52,348 bases of DNA from Erysipelotrichia bacterium. GTDB lineage: Bacteria > Bacillota_I > Bacilli_A > RFN20 > CAG-826. Below, one piece after another: positions 20,966 through 31,169 of the stretch; position 1 is the first letter of the stretch; every line of letters starts with the position of its first letter. A program made the translations under genes and the position numbers. Location: NCBI GenBank assembly GCA_012522695.1, contig JAAYJX010000110.1:1-52348 (forward strand). The letters run 5' to 3'. The notes below the pieces were generated by a model, which made no database searches, was not told the DNA's origin, and saw nothing but the letters and a program-made list of their open reading frames with translations.

Positions 20966-21375
20966 AAAACATTATCCAAAAGCGCATTAATATATTTATA
21001 TTCATCTTTATCTAAGTAAAGTTTTGCTAAGCGCACAGCAACATCGATGACAACTTTTTTATCAACATCACCAACATAACGATAATGACTTACTGATAAA
21101 AGTAAGATTGCTTGAGCAAGACGATTAAGACGAGCAAATGTCCAAGAAGTCATTTTTGTTTCTAATAAAGAAACAATTTGATGATGATTTTTAATTGCTT
21201 TAATGACAACTTCTTTAATATATATATCTATATCTTCAAATGGTGTTGCGACTGAGTTTTCTAAAAGTTCATAAACATCAATACTTTCATCTAAAGTTAA
21301 ACGCGTTAAATAATCATAAAGAACTGCCACGACTTGTCTTTGCGATTGATTACGACTTATTCGCTTACTACTCAT
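20962..21375 (-). CDS. nusB: Transcription antitermination protein NusB (likely start at 21375)
   Basis: MSSKRISRNQSQRQVVAVLYDY... C-terminal KVVIDVAVRLAKLYLDKDEYKYINALLDNVL; upstream of xseA. Confidence 0.85.
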   Translation of the reverse strand: MSSKRISRNQSQRQVVAVLYDYLTRLTLDESIDVYELLENSVATPFEDIDIYIKEVVIKAIKNHHQIVSLLETKMTSWTFARLNRLAQAILLLSVSHYRYVGDVDKKVVIDVAVRLAKLYLDKDEYKYINALLDNVL

Positions 21376-21871
21376 TAATAATAGCTCCTTGACTTTTACT
21401 AAGTTTAATAACGAGGAAATAATAATAAATGGCAATTCCTAACGCTCCTAAAATAACAACATGCGTGGCAATTGAAAACGTAAAAGCACTACTAAAAGCT
21501 AATGGATAAATAAAAAACGTTAGAGCAAAATCTAAAACATATAAACTTGTGCCAATAAGTAAAAAGACTAATTTACCTAACCGAGCAAAATAACCTAGTG
21601 CTGCAAATAAAGCGCCAGTTATAAGAGCAAATATAAAAATAAGGAGTTTTTTTAATACATCACTTAATGAAGTTCCATTAATAAGATTATTTAAAAAGAT
21701 GTTAATTGATAAGGCCATACCAAGACCACTATCAGTTCGTAAAACACTAATTAAAATAGCAATTAAAGAAACTACGCCAGCCCAAAGCAAAAAAAGAGCG
21801 GTTTTTTGAAACCTTAAGACCGCTTTATTATGTTGTTCAACATAATTTATTTCTTTTTTTGTTTTAGCCAT
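21368..21871 (-). CDS. Multi-pass membrane protein of unknown function
   Basis: Several hydrophobic helices; between asp23-like gene and nusB, overlapping the nusB start. Confidence 0.65.
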   Translation of the reverse strand: MAKTKKEINYVEQHNKAVLRFQKTALFLLWAGVVSLIAILISVLRTDSGLGMALSINIFLNNLINGTSLSDVLKKLLIFIFALITGALFAALGYFARLGKLVFLLIGTSLYVLDFALTFFIYPLAFSSAFTFSIATHVVILGALGIAIYYYFLVIKLSKSQGAIINE

Positions 21872-21876
21872 AAACT

Positions 21877-22212
21877 TTATTCAATTGCAACAACTTTAAC
21901 ATTAATGTTAAAAGGTACCATTTCTGTCATTAAAAGAAGAGCGTTAGCAACTTCTTCTTGAATTTTTAAACATACTTCTTCGACATTGACACCAGCTTTA
22001 ATAATGACATCAATACGAAAATCAACTAAGCCATTATTTCGTAAAATAATTTGAATCGGACGATGAAGAGTAAAAAGACGACCTTTACTTTGAGAAACAC
22101 TTGCACCTTTAACGCGATTTGTTGCCGTGCTAGCAATGTTTTCAAAAACACGACGTGAAATACCCATCGCTCCATAATTATTATAATTTTCAATATATAC
22201 ATAATCTGCCAT
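21877..22212 (-). CDS. Asp23/Gls24 family protein
   Basis: NGLVDFRIDVIIKAGVNVEEVCLKIQEEVANALLLMTEMVPFNINVKVVAIE; next to nusB as in Bacilli. Confidence 0.85.
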   Translation of the reverse strand: MADYVYIENYNNYGAMGISRRVFENIASTATNRVKGASVSQSKGRLFTLHRPIQIILRNNGLVDFRIDVIIKAGVNVEEVCLKIQEEVANALLLMTEMVPFNINVKVVAIE

Positions 22213-22241
22213 AAGTGTCTTCTCCTTATCTTGCTTTTATT

Positions 22242-24233
22242 TTAGTCTTTTTTTGCTACTTTCTCAACTAAACTAGCTAAACGCTTCGCGGTAAACTTAA
22301 AATGCTTAATAACATCATTCATTGGTGCGCTGACACCAAATTGATCAACACCCATAACTGTCTCGGCAAAACGATGCCAGCCAAACGTTGATAACATTTC
22401 AACCGCTACGACTTTATCTTTACTAACACCAATTGTATTATTTTGGTATCTTGATGTTTGTTTTAAAAATAAATTCATTGAAGGCATTGAAACGACACGC
22501 ACATCAATATGTTTTTCAAGTAATAAGGCTTGAGCTTCAAGGGCTAAATCTACTTCACTACCAGTTGCAATAATTGTTGCCATCAACTCTTTTACTTCTT
22601 TTGAAATAATATAAGCACCTTTAGCAACTAAATGTCGATCTGAATTTGCTTGTTCTTTTAATCCTTGACGCGACAAAATTAAAGCTGTCGGCGTTTCTTT
22701 AGATTCTAAAGCAATCGTCCACGCACCATACGTTTCAGTATAATCACATGGGCGAAGAACATTTAAATTAGGAATTGATCTTAATGTTGCAAGTTGTTCA
22801 ATTGGTTGATGAGTTAAGCCATCTTCTCCAAGAAGTGGACTATCATGTGAAAATAAATAAATAGCAGGTAAATGCGAATAAGCCGCTGCACGAACACCAG
22901 ATTTTAAATAATCGCTAAAAATTAAAAAAGAGCCAGCATATGTAACTAATCCGCCATGAAGTAACATCCCGTTTTGAATTTTTGCCATCGCAAATTCACG
23001 AACACCAAAATTAAGATTGCGGCCCCCTCGATTTAAAGGTGAAAAATTAGTGCCACTATTAATTTTTGTCATCACACTACTAGCTACGTCGGCTGATCCG
23101 CCCATAATAAAAGGAACTTGTTCATGGAGTTCATTTAAAATAAGACCACTAGCACTGCGTGTAGCAAGTGACTTACCAACTTCTGGTTTAACATATTCTT
23201 TTACTAAATATTTATTTACATCTCGATTAGATGCATCTAAAAATACTTCGTAGTCTTTTTGATGTTTATTAGCATAAACTTTTAAATTGTCTTGCCAAGC
23301 TTTATAAGCAAACTCACCCCGAGCAACAAAAGTTTGCCTAAAAAGTTCATAAACTTCTTCGGCCACACTAAACTCAGGATAATTATGCTTTAAAAAGGCT
23401 TTTGTTTTTTCACCATCTTCTTTTCCTAAAGGACTACCATGAACTTTTGCAGTCCCTTGTAAAGGGGACCCATAACCAATTACCGTACTTACAATAATTA
23501 AGGTTGGATAATCTTTAGATTTTTTTGCTTTTTTAATTGCGCGATTTATTGCACCTAAATTATTTCCGTCTTTAACTTTAATAACGTTCCAATTTGAAGC
23601 TAAAAATCTTAATTCAACGTTTTCCGAAAAAGATAAATCTAAATCACCATCAAGCGTAATATTATTAGCATCATAAAAAACAATTAACTTATTAAGTCTT
23701 TGATGACCGGCTAAAGAAATTGCTTCTTGTGATAAACCTTCGCTAAGGCAACCATCACCAACTAAGCAATAAGTATAATGATTAACTAATTCATGTCCTT
23801 CTTCATATTGAGCTTGAACGGCTTGTTCAGCTAAAGCCATCCCAACAGCTTGAGCAAGTCCTTGAGCTAATGGTCCTGTCGTCGCATCAACACCATCACT
23901 ATATCCGTATTCAGGATGTCCTGGTGTTTTTGAACCTAATTGACGAAAGTTTTTTAAATCATCTAAAGAAAGATCATAGCCTGCTAAATGAAGAATGGCA
24001 TATAACATACTACTACCATGTCCGGCACTTAAAACAAAACGGTCTCGATTAATCCACTTCGGTTCTTTTGGATTAGAAATGAGATGATTTTTATATAATG
24101 TATAAACAATTGGCGCAGCTCCTAAAGCAATACCAGGATGACCACTTTTAGCGTTATTTGTCATATCAATTGGTAAAACACGAAGTGTATTTAAGGCTAA
24201 TTTATTCGAGGCTACTTTAACTTTTTTTGACAT
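22242..24233 (-). CDS. tkt: Transketolase
   Basis: NAKSGHPGIALGAAP, DGVDATTGPLAQGLAQAVGMALAE, GDGCLSEGLSQEA, HDSPLLGEDGLTHQPIEQLA. Confidence 0.93.
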   Translation of the reverse strand: MSKKVKVASNKLALNTLRVLPIDMTNNAKSGHPGIALGAAPIVYTLYKNHLISNPKEPKWINRDRFVLSAGHGSSMLYAILHLAGYDLSLDDLKNFRQLGSKTPGHPEYGYSDGVDATTGPLAQGLAQAVGMALAEQAVQAQYEEGHELVNHYTYCLVGDGCLSEGLSQEAISLAGHQRLNKLIVFYDANNITLDGDLDLSFSENVELRFLASNWNVIKVKDGNNLGAINRAIKKAKKSKDYPTLIIVSTVIGYGSPLQGTAKVHGSPLGKEDGEKTKAFLKHNYPEFSVAEEVYELFRQTFVARGEFAYKAWQDNLKVYANKHQKDYEVFLDASNRDVNKYLVKEYVKPEVGKSLATRSASGLILNELHEQVPFIMGGSADVASSVMTKINSGTNFSPLNRGGRNLNFGVREFAMAKIQNGMLLHGGLVTYAGSFLIFSDYLKSGVRAAAYSHLPAIYLFSHDSPLLGEDGLTHQPIEQLATLRSIPNLNVLRPCDYTETYGAWTIALESKETPTALILSRQGLKEQANSDRHLVAKGAYIISKEVKELMATIIATGSEVDLALEAQALLLEKHIDVRVVSMPSMNLFLKQTSRYQNNTIGVSKDKVVAVEMLSTFGWHRFAETVMGVDQFGVSAPMNDVIKHFKFTAKRLASLVEKVAKKD

Positions 24234-25967
24234 TTATTTTTCTCCTTTTTTTATTTTAAGATGCAATTCTTCAATTTGTTCTTCATCAATTTGACTAGGC
24301 GCACCTGTTAATGGACAAGTTGCTTTAAGTGTTTTTGGAAAAGCAATAACGTCGCGAATACTATCGCTTTTACTTAAAATCATTGCTAAACGATCTAAGC
24401 CAAAAGCAATTCCTCCATGAGGAGGTGTACCATATTCAAAAGCTTCCAAGAAGAAACCAAACTTACGTTTAATTTGTTCGTCATTTAAACCTAAAATTGA
24501 AAAGATTTCTTTTTGTAAATCTTGTGAGTGGATTCTAATTGAGCCGCCTCCTGCTTCATAGCCATTAATAACGATGTCATAAGCAGAAGATAAAACAGCG
24601 CTTGGGTTTTCTTTTAAAAGATGAATCGTTTCTTCACTTGGCGAGGTAAAGGGATGATGAGTTGAAGTTAAGTGTCCTTCTTCAGTTAAAGCAAAAAGAG
24701 GAAAATCAATAACCCATAAAAGCGAATGTTCATTTTCATTAATTAATTTTAATTTTTTTGCATATTGACTTCTTAAGGCACCTAAAGCAAAACAAACATT
24801 TTCATGATTATTACTTGAGGCAATAATAACTAAGTCATTTTCTTTTAGATGCAATTTTGTAAATAGCTCTTTTTGTAAATCATCATTAAAAAACTTGATA
24901 AGTGAACTATCTAATTTTTGATTAATTACTTTAAAAACATAAAAATTATTTAAACGGAATTTTTTTGCTTCTAAATTAAGTTCATCAACTACTTTTCTTG
25001 AAGTTAAGTTCGCTTGATTATTAATAACGATTGCCTTAGCATATTTATTATTTTGAAAAGTTTCAAAAGAAGATTGTTTAACTAAGTCAGTTAAATCATG
25101 GAGTTTAATTTCAAATCTTAAATCTGGTTTATCACTACCATAAGTGTTAATGGCTTCAAAATATGTTAATTTTTTAAGCGGTAAATGTACTTTGTACCCT
25201 AAAACTTTTAAATAAACATCAGCAATCATTTCTTCAACTAAAGATAAAAGTTGCTCGCGGTTAATAAAGCTCATTTCTAAGTCAATTTGCGTAAAATCAG
25301 GTTGACGGTCAGCACGTAAATCTTCATCACGAAAACAACGAGCAATTTGATAATATCTTTCTAAACCCGCGACCATAAGTAATTGTTTAAATAATTGTGG
25401 AGATTGAGGCAAAGCATAGAAACTTCCTGGATGTAGGCGTGAAGGTACAACATAGTCGCGTGCTCCTTCAGGCGTCGAAAGAGTTAAAATTGGTGTTTCA
25501 ACTTCGATAAAATGTCTTTCATCTAAAAACTCACGAACGGCTTTTAAAATAAGAGCTCTTGTTTTAAGTTTTTCAAGCATCACAGGGCGTCTTAAATCTA
25601 AATAACGATATTTAAGACGAATGTCTTCTAAAGCATCCGTTTCATTATCAATAATCAAAGGCGTTGTTTTCGCCTTATTTAATACTTTAATTAAAGAAGC
25701 TTCAACTTCAATTTCGCCAGTTTTTAATTTTTTATTAGCTACATCTTTTTTCTTCACTACACCTTCAACATAAATAACATATTCATTACGAACATCACTT
25801 ACTTCGAGACTTTCAGGAATAAAAATTTGAATAATGCCACTAGCGTCACGTAAATCAAGAAATTGTAAATGACCTAAATTACGTTTTTTACTAACCCAAC
25901 CAACGAGCTTAACGTGACGATTAACGTCTTTAAGTGATAAATCCGTGTTAAAACAAGTTCTTTCCAT
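24234..25967 (-). CDS. aspS: Aspartyl-tRNA synthetase
   Basis: [50 protein letters not shown]; downstream of hisS. Confidence 0.93.
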   Translation of the reverse strand: MERTCFNTDLSLKDVNRHVKLVGWVSKKRNLGHLQFLDLRDASGIIQIFIPESLEVSDVRNEYVIYVEGVVKKKDVANKKLKTGEIEVEASLIKVLNKAKTTPLIIDNETDALEDIRLKYRYLDLRRPVMLEKLKTRALILKAVREFLDERHFIEVETPILTLSTPEGARDYVVPSRLHPGSFYALPQSPQLFKQLLMVAGLERYYQIARCFRDEDLRADRQPDFTQIDLEMSFINREQLLSLVEEMIADVYLKVLGYKVHLPLKKLTYFEAINTYGSDKPDLRFEIKLHDLTDLVKQSSFETFQNNKYAKAIVINNQANLTSRKVVDELNLEAKKFRLNNFYVFKVINQKLDSSLIKFFNDDLQKELFTKLHLKENDLVIIASSNNHENVCFALGALRSQYAKKLKLINENEHSLLWVIDFPLFALTEEGHLTSTHHPFTSPSEETIHLLKENPSAVLSSAYDIVINGYEAGGGSIRIHSQDLQKEIFSILGLNDEQIKRKFGFFLEAFEYGTPPHGGIAFGLDRLAMILSKSDSIRDVIAFPKTLKATCPLTGAPSQIDEEQIEELHLKIKKGEK

Positions 25968-25970
25968 AAA

Positions 25971-27272
25971 TTATCCTTCTCTCATACTTGAAAAAAAGAG
26001 CGAACGTATAACTTGTTTGGCGTCTTGACGATTAACGACCATTTGCTCTTCGGTTTTCATATTTTTAATTGTTAATGTATTATTTTTTAATTCATCTTCG
26101 CCAATAAAAATTAAAAACCGAGCATCTCTTTTTTTAGCTTTTTGAATTAAAGTTTTTAAAGGTTTTTTCTCATGATACATATCATAAGAATACCCACCTT
26201 GTTTACGTAATTCCATTAAGACGTCATAAACGTCTTCGATTTTAACATCGCCAACGGGAATTAAATAAAAAAGAACGAAAGAATTATAATCTTCTTCATT
26301 ATCATCTTCTTCAATTTCTTTTAAAACTTCAACGAGGCGATCAACACCAAAAGAAAGACCGACTCCAGGTAAATCAGGGCCGCCTAATTCTTTAACTAAA
26401 TGGGAGTAATGACCGCCCGCTCCTAATGCACCAAGTGTTTTACCTTCATCACTATAATAATGATATTCAAAAACAATTTCGGAATAATAATCAAGCCCTC
26501 GCACGAGTGTTTGATCAATTTCAAAAGGAATATCGCTTTGATCAAGTAGTTTTGTAACTTCATTAAATCTTTCGCGTGAGGCAAGTGATAAATAGTCGTG
26601 AATTTTAGGTGCTTTTTTAATAATTTCTTGATCACTTGGTATCTTACAATCTAAAATCCTCAGTGGATTTGTTTGAAGTCTTTCATTGCAATCATGACAC
26701 ATTTTATGAATATGTTTTTGGAAATATTCACTAATGATTTCACGATATTTATTTCGTGAATCATCATCTCCGAGTGTATTAATTTTTAAAATAACATTTT
26801 CAATACCAATAAAAGACAAGGCAGCATAACCATAAGTAATAACTTCCGCATCAATAAGTGGAGAATTAACACCAATTGATTCAACACCATATTGATAAAA
26901 TTGACGATAACGACCAGCTTGTGGTCTTTCATAACGAAAAATTGGCCCGTGATAATGCACTTTAAAAGGTAAATCTATTAAGGCATGAATTTTATTATTA
27001 ACGAATGTTCGAACAATACTTGCGGTAAATTCGGGTCTTAAAACTAAAAGGCGTTTACCTTTATCTTCAAAAGCATACATTTCTTTTCGCACAATATCGC
27101 TAGTTTCACCAACGCTCCGTTTATAAAGCTGAGCGTGCTCGATAATTGGCAAGGTCACTTCAGTAAAACAATAAAAATAACTAATACTATCTAACTTGTC
27201 AATTATTTCTTGGAACCTCGCGGTTTCTTTTGGTCCTAAATCACGTGTTCCTTTGACGACATTAATTTTCAT
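25971..27272 (-). CDS. hisS: Histidyl-tRNA synthetase
   Basis: VKGTRDLGPKE, LRPEFTASIVR, ALGAGGHYSHLVKELGGPDLPGVGLSFGVDRL. Confidence 0.93.
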   Translation of the reverse strand: MKINVVKGTRDLGPKETARFQEIIDKLDSISYFYCFTEVTLPIIEHAQLYKRSVGETSDIVRKEMYAFEDKGKRLLVLRPEFTASIVRTFVNNKIHALIDLPFKVHYHGPIFRYERPQAGRYRQFYQYGVESIGVNSPLIDAEVITYGYAALSFIGIENVILKINTLGDDDSRNKYREIISEYFQKHIHKMCHDCNERLQTNPLRILDCKIPSDQEIIKKAPKIHDYLSLASRERFNEVTKLLDQSDIPFEIDQTLVRGLDYYSEIVFEYHYYSDEGKTLGALGAGGHYSHLVKELGGPDLPGVGLSFGVDRLVEVLKEIEEDDNEEDYNSFVLFYLIPVGDVKIEDVYDVLMELRKQGGYSYDMYHEKKPLKTLIQKAKKRDARFLIFIGEDELKNNTLTIKNMKTEEQMVVNRQDAKQVIRSLFFSSMREG

Positions 27273-27373
27273 ATTTTACCTCCGTAAAAGGTCTTGATAC
27301 ATCTAATAATTATAGTTTAAAACAACTATAAATGTCAATTAAAGACAGACGGATAAATATGCTATTTATGAGG

Positions 27374-29587
27374 TTAATGAATAACGCGTGTTACTTCATA
27401 AACGCTGTTGACATTTAATAAAATATTAAAAATATCTAAAAGACGCTTAGCGTCACTTACAAAAATTGTTGCAGAAATTGTTGTTTTAAATGTTTGTGGA
27501 TGAAGTTTAGCCGTAATTGTTGAAACGGAAACTTTATGGGCAGAAAAAGCTGACATAATATCAATAAGTAAATTAGGCCGATCGGCTGATTCAATTTTAA
27601 TATCAACAGGATACGTTTCTAATAAATTATCTTCTTTCCAAAAAACATCAATTAAACGAGCTTTATCTTGAGCAATATTTGGACAATTAACACGATGGAC
27701 AGTAATCCCTTTACCACGTGTGACAAAACCGACAATATCATCACCAGGAATAGGTGTGCAGCAAGTACCTAAATTAATCGCAACTTTACCAGCTCCTTTA
27801 ACATAAACTGCACTCTTATCTTCGCTCTTTGTTGGCCCTGGTTTATCGAGCTTAAAAACGATTGGTTTACGTTTTATACGTAAATAGTTGATGACAGCCG
27901 CTGGAGTTGGGTTTTTATTAAACATTGCTAAAAACAAGTCATCAACTTCTTTAACATTATAATGATTTAAGACTTTATGGCTCGATAAAAGTTCCATCAT
28001 TTCTTCTTCATTAACCCCGCGATCTTTAAAAGCATCAAGAGCTGATTGACGACCTTTTGCGACACGTTCATCTTTTAAAAGAGCAGCGGTTTTTTTCGCT
28101 AAAAACTTTTTAATATTTGAACGAGCTAAATTCGTATTTACAATTTTTAGCCAGCCTTCATTTGGTCCTTTTGACGATGAAGAAGTTCTAATTTCTACAA
28201 CATCCCCTGTTTTTAAAATCGTGCTTAAAGAAACAAGTGAACCATTAACGAGTGCACCAATTGCGGATTCACCTACTTTTGTATGAACCCGATAAGCAAA
28301 ATCAATTGGGGTTGAACCTTGTGGTAAGTCAATTACTTTACCTTTTGGGGTAAAAACATATACATTAGCTTCAAAAATGTCCTTAGCAAGCGACTCCATA
28401 TATTCTTTTGCGCCTAAATCTTCTTCATTTGAAAGATTAACTAAATCACGAAACCAATGAAGTTTTTCTTCGATTTGTTTTTGTTCTTCTTTAGAAGAGT
28501 AATTAGTTCCTTCTTTATAACGCCAATGGGCAGCAATACCAGTTTCAGCAATTTCGTTCATTTGTTTTGTTCTAATTTGAATCTCGTAAATATTACCATC
28601 GCCAGAGACAATTGCTGTATGAAGAGATTGATACATATTAGCTTTAGGGACAGCAATAAAATCTTTAAAACGGCCTGGAATTGGTTTAAAAGTCGCATGA
28701 ATAATGCCTAATGTTTCATAGCAATTAAGTTCATTTTCTGTAACAACTCTAATAGCTAAAACATCAAAAATATCATCAAAATTATATCCTTTTAAATATA
28801 TTTTTTTATATAAAGAATAAATTGATTTGACACGTGATTCAATTTGAAAAGGAATATTATTTTCAAGTAAAATACCGGCAACACGTTTTTTCAAAGTATC
28901 GAGTGATTTTGTTCGATGCCTTGTTTTTTTATCAAGTAAGTTAGATATTGTTTCATATTTATCAGGTTCTAAATATTTTAAGGATAAATCTTCAAGTTCA
29001 CTTTTTATCGTATTAATTCCAAGACGATGTGCGATTGGCGCGAAGACATTTAATGTTTCATTAGATAAAGCTTGTTGCCGATGAGGCGCAAGTGCGGCTA
29101 GTGTCCTCATATTATGAAGTCGATCAGCCAGTTTAATAATAATAACGCGGACATCACGAGCCATTCCTAAAAAGATTTTACGATGATCTTCTGCTTCAAA
29201 ATCATCATCTTCACGATGTGATAATTTCATCCTTTGTAAACGTGTCAATGAATCAACAATTTTACAAACATCTTCGCCAAATAAATGATTAATTTCTTCT
29301 AAAGGTACATTAGTATCTTCAACAACATCATGTAAAAAACCGGCCACAATCGTTTCCGGTCCAACTTGTAAAGAAGCTAAAATATAGCACACTTCAAGAA
29401 GGTGATGAATATAGTCTTCACCCGATTTTCTTTTTTGCCCTTCATGATGTTTTTTAGCAAATTGATATGCTTTTTCAATTAACTCGCGCGATTCTTTATT
29501 ATTTATATATGGGTAAAACAACTCTTCTAAATCTTCAAAAGTATGAAGAGGATAACCGCCGTTTACGAGTAGTTGTTTTTCTGACAT
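27374..29587 (-). CDS. rel: Bifunctional (p)ppGpp synthetase/hydrolase
   Basis: HD domain AGFLHDVVEDTNVPLEEI, RelA/SpoT synthetase YQSLHTAIVSGDG, TGS and ACT domains. Confidence 0.93.
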   Translation of the reverse strand: MSEKQLLVNGGYPLHTFEDLEELFYPYINNKESRELIEKAYQFAKKHHEGQKRKSGEDYIHHLLEVCYILASLQVGPETIVAGFLHDVVEDTNVPLEEINHLFGEDVCKIVDSLTRLQRMKLSHREDDDFEAEDHRKIFLGMARDVRVIIIKLADRLHNMRTLAALAPHRQQALSNETLNVFAPIAHRLGINTIKSELEDLSLKYLEPDKYETISNLLDKKTRHRTKSLDTLKKRVAGILLENNIPFQIESRVKSIYSLYKKIYLKGYNFDDIFDVLAIRVVTENELNCYETLGIIHATFKPIPGRFKDFIAVPKANMYQSLHTAIVSGDGNIYEIQIRTKQMNEIAETGIAAHWRYKEGTNYSSKEEQKQIEEKLHWFRDLVNLSNEEDLGAKEYMESLAKDIFEANVYVFTPKGKVIDLPQGSTPIDFAYRVHTKVGESAIGALVNGSLVSLSTILKTGDVVEIRTSSSSKGPNEGWLKIVNTNLARSNIKKFLAKKTAALLKDERVAKGRQSALDAFKDRGVNEEEMMELLSSHKVLNHYNVKEVDDLFLAMFNKNPTPAAVINYLRIKRKPIVFKLDKPGPTKSEDKSAVYVKGAGKVAINLGTCCTPIPGDDIVGFVTRGKGITVHRVNCPNIAQDKARLIDVFWKEDNLLETYPVDIKIESADRPNLLIDIMSAFSAHKVSVSTITAKLHPQTFKTTISATIFVSDAKRLLDIFNILLNVNSVYEVTRVIH

Positions 29588-29804
29588 TTCGATACCTATA
29601 TTTGAATTATACCAATTATTATATGAATTTTAGATATTTAAAAGAAATAATTTTTAAGAAAATTAGTCCTAATTCGTAAAGTTTTACTAAAAACTAAGCA
29701 GAATTTGCAAAGTGCTTATTATTTATTATAAATAAAATACTTTACTAAATAGATGTTTAATTTTATAATTGTTATGTAATAGATAAGGAGGAAAATGAAT
29801 TATA

Positions 29805-31100
29805 ATGAAAAAAAGATTTATTCTATTACCTTTGTTACTATTCGTACTAGCGGGATGTGATCCAGTTGTTGATCCAACCGACAGTACATCCCCTTCACCA
29901 TCGGAAACTGATCCGACAACAACGGTGGATCCAACTGATACATCAAGTGATCCAACATCAAGTGATCCAGTAGACGAAAGAACTGAATGGGAAAAATCTT
30001 TACCAGATGGATATAGCTCAATTGCTGAAATTCTTGCTGAAGGTGAAGAAGGCGACTATTTTGAAACAAGAGGACAAGTTACTTTCTTAAATGGTGGCCA
30101 AATCGTTATTCAAGACGGAGACAATAATGCGATTATGCTATATGAAGGTACTATGGCACAAACATTATCTGTTGGCGATGTTATTGACACCTATGGTAAG
30201 TTTGCGTTTAACGCTGACATGCCTCAGTTGGCTTACGATACTAGTACTTACATTGAAGTAGTAGACGAAGAGTGTGAGATTACGCCATTAGTTATTGAAG
30301 GTGTTGCCGATTATACTTCTAAATTAGCTGATTTTAAATATTTAGAAGGTGAAGGCCGCAAACAAGTTCTTGTAAAAGAAGTTATAACTTCTGCTTATGG
30401 CTCACCAAAAGCTAACATGTTCACTATCTCAACAGCAGACGGACAAAGCTTTAATGTCCTTGTTGGCTTTAGTATGATGCATAACGCTGCTGAAGAAAAT
30501 CGTGTTGAAATCGGACCGTTAGTTGATTTAATAAATGCCAATGAAGGTGCCACCTTTGATTTATTAGGCGTTTACTATAACGCTAATGGTAAGGCAGATG
30601 GCTGGCAAATTGGTATTAGTACAATCGAAGCTCTTTTAAATGTACCTGATGATTTAGAAGAACCAGAACCAGATCCAGCTGATCCAGACGGAACTGCTTT
30701 AATTAACTTTGCAACTACTGCTCATAGAGTTTCACAAGACGAGAATTCTCAAGTTTGGAAAAGCCATGATGAAATTGTTACCTTAACAGTTTCAAAAGGT
30801 GAATCTACTACTAACGTAGCCGATTATTATAATCCTATTCGTATTTATAAATATCACCATGTAGAGTTTTCTGCCTTGCACAAAATTGAAGAAATCGTTA
30901 TTACTGCAAATAGTGCAAAATACGCTTCGGACATGCTTGGTGATGCTTTAGCCGTTACTGGTGGAACAGTAGCCCTCGGTGATGATGGCGTAACTATTAC
31001 GATTACTGCCGCTGCTGATGTTACAAGTGTTTCCTTTGCTAACGATAACGCACAAACACGTTGGAACGAAGTAGAAATTCATTACACTTTACCAGCGTAA
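29805..31100 (+). CDS. Secreted lipoprotein with T/S/D/P-rich linker and OB-fold-like domain
   Basis: Lipobox LFVLAGCD; TDSTSPSPSETDPTTTVDPTDTSSDPTSSDP linker; GDYFETRGQVTFLNGGQIVIQDGDNNAIMLYEG... Confidence 0.75.
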   Translation: MKKRFILLPLLLFVLAGCDPVVDPTDSTSPSPSETDPTTTVDPTDTSSDPTSSDPVDERTEWEKSLPDGYSSIAEILAEGEEGDYFETRGQVTFLNGGQIVIQDGDNNAIMLYEGTMAQTLSVGDVIDTYGKFAFNADMPQLAYDTSTYIEVVDEECEITPLVIEGVADYTSKLADFKYLEGEGRKQVLVKEVITSAYGSPKANMFTISTADGQSFNVLVGFSMMHNAAEENRVEIGPLVDLINANEGATFDLLGVYYNANGKADGWQIGISTIEALLNVPDDLEEPEPDPADPDGTALINFATTAHRVSQDENSQVWKSHDEIVTLTVSKGESTTNVADYYNPIRIYKYHHVEFSALHKIEEIVITANSAKYASDMLGDALAVTGGTVALGDDGVTITITAAADVTSVSFANDNAQTRWNEVEIHYTLPA

Positions 31101-31133
31101 TTAAAAACAAAATTATTTAAAAATTAATTTTTA

Positions 31134-31164
31134 CGGCCTAGAAAAAATTCTAGGTCGTTTTTTT
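31134..31164 (+). terminator. Rho-independent terminator of the lipoprotein gene
   Basis: cggcctagaa-aaaa-ttctaggtcg followed by ttttttt. Confidence 0.8.
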
Positions 31165-31169
31165 ATACT

